Origin: Chimaeribacter arupi
Lineage (GTDB): Bacteria; Pseudomonadota; Gammaproteobacteria; Enterobacterales; Enterobacteriaceae
Assembly (NCBI RefSeq): GCF_002858805.1
Contig: NZ_PJZI01000009.1
Location: 1-64,000, forward strand
DNA length: 64,000 bases
Direction: 5' to 3'
Shown here: in pieces, positions 63,569 through 64,000 of the stretch
Layout of the letters: each line of letters starts with the position of its first letter
How positions within the stretch are numbered: position 1 is the first letter of the stretch
Translations under genes and position numbers: made by a program
Notes under the pieces: model-generated
Databases searched by the model: none
Told to the model about the DNA's origin: nothing
What the model saw: only the letters and a program-made list of their open reading frames with translations

Positions 63569-64000
63569 CTAAAACGTCGTCGGGGTGTGGGCGCTGATAA
63601 TGCGGCACACCTGCGCCGACAGGTTGGTAAAGCTGTGCGCCATGCCGGTATTGATGGTGTAACTCTGCCCGGCATGGAGCGGGAATTGCTGGCCGTTCAC
63701 CGTCAGGACAATTTCCCCTTCCAGCAGGGTGCCGACCTCCTCACCCTGATGGCGGATCTTCTCGCCGGTGCTGCTGCCCGGCTCATAGGTTTCCAGCAGC
63801 ATCGCCAGCGTGCGCATCGGGTTGCCGTTATGGACCAGCTTCATCGATACGCCCTGGCTGCCAATCTCAATCAGGTTCTCCGGTTCAATCACCACCTGCG
63901 GCGTTTTCAGGCGATCCTCATCGGTGAAAAACTCTGCCATCGACAGCCCGTATACCGTCAGCAGCTTTTGCAGCGTGCTGATCGCCGGGCTGACCTTGTC
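63569..64000 (-). CDS. puuR: Putrescine-pathway repressor PuuR (5' end outside the window)
   Basis: PuuR represses the puu genes and is relieved by putrescine. The visible part (143 codons) starts beyond the right edge, in frame, with DKVSPAISTLQKLLTVYGLS, the end of the XRE-type helix-turn-helix. The C-terminal cupin domain follows with GSQGVSMKLVHNGNP, GEEVGTLLEGEIVLTVNG and IISAHTPTTF, virtually as in E. coli PuuR. The missing N-terminal 40 residues contain the rest of the DNA-binding domain. Confidence 0.93.
   Translation of the reverse strand, partial: DKVSPAISTLQKLLTVYGLSMAEFFTDEDRLKTPQVVIEPENLIEIGSQGVSMKLVHNGNPMRTLAMLLETYEPGSSTGEKIRHQGEEVGTLLEGEIVLTVNGQQFPLHAGQSYTINTGMAHSFTNLSAQVCRIISAHTPTTF

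Noticed and set aside
1..64000. CRISPR arrays, insertion sequences, integrases and rRNA genes
   Set aside because: No regularly spaced repeats, transposase or integrase reading frames, or rRNA-like segments were seen on either strand.

Overview
The window is a 64 kb chromosomal segment from a member of the Enterobacterales. It is GC-rich, and its backbone follows the gene order known from Escherichia coli K-12: proL, yejM, yejL, yejK, rplY, radD, rsuA, bcr, yejG, pdeN, mepS, lpxT, yeiR, then yeiQ, yeiP, yeiW, setB, fruBKA, nfo, yeiH, yeiE, lysP. Protein lengths match the E. coli ones closely. Serratia or a close relative is my best guess at the genus, but the sequence alone does not settle it.

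Positions 1-21658 hold the distal half of a type VI secretion system (T6SS): clpV (tssH), vgrG (tssI), a PAAR spike tip, a cargo block, then tssM, tssA, tssF, tssG, tssJ, tssE and a TagA/VasL-type protein. The sheath, baseplate and tube genes tssB, tssC, tssK, tssL and hcp are not in the window and presumably lie upstream. The cargo block carries a VasX-like membrane effector with a MIX motif, a membrane protein that may be its immunity partner, a DUF4123 adaptor and an unknown membrane protein. Base composition drops sharply inside the 3' part of vgrG and recovers inside the 5' part of tssM, so the cargo appears to be an exchanged module. The T6SS locus ends next to tRNA-Pro(GGG), a common insertion point, with a cluster of short repeats between them.

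Positions 21911-35274 are conserved housekeeping backbone: tRNA, envelope control (YejM, MepS, LpxT), nucleoid protein YejK, ribosomal protein L25, RadD, RsuA, the Bcr efflux pump, YejG, c-di-GMP phosphodiesterase PdeN and the metal GTPase YeiR.

Positions 35579-42904 interrupt the yeiR-yeiQ neighbourhood with what looks like an undescribed small-molecule biosynthetic cluster. A tightly coupled six-gene operon encodes an MFS-like exporter, a 2Fe-2S ferredoxin, a haem-oxygenase-like diiron oxidase (HDO) candidate and three different ATP-grasp ligases. A MocR-type regulator is divergent from it, and a 12-bp direct repeat sits in the shared promoter region. This is the most interesting locus in the window.

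Positions 42969-59453 return to backbone with local additions. yeiQ is divergent from uxuA (hexuronate catabolism, with a UxuR/ExuR-like operator between them). The yeiP (efpL) gene is followed by an mtr tryptophan permease gene with both TrpR-like and TyrR-like boxes. Then come yeiW, setB, a NUDIX hydrolase, the fructose operon fruBKA with two Cra operators, nfo, yeiH/yeiE and lysP. From 59583 onward there is a Fur-box-preceded siderophore-type permease and ATPase pair without a binding protein, a GNAT acetyltransferase, puuB and the 3' part of puuR, which runs off the right edge.
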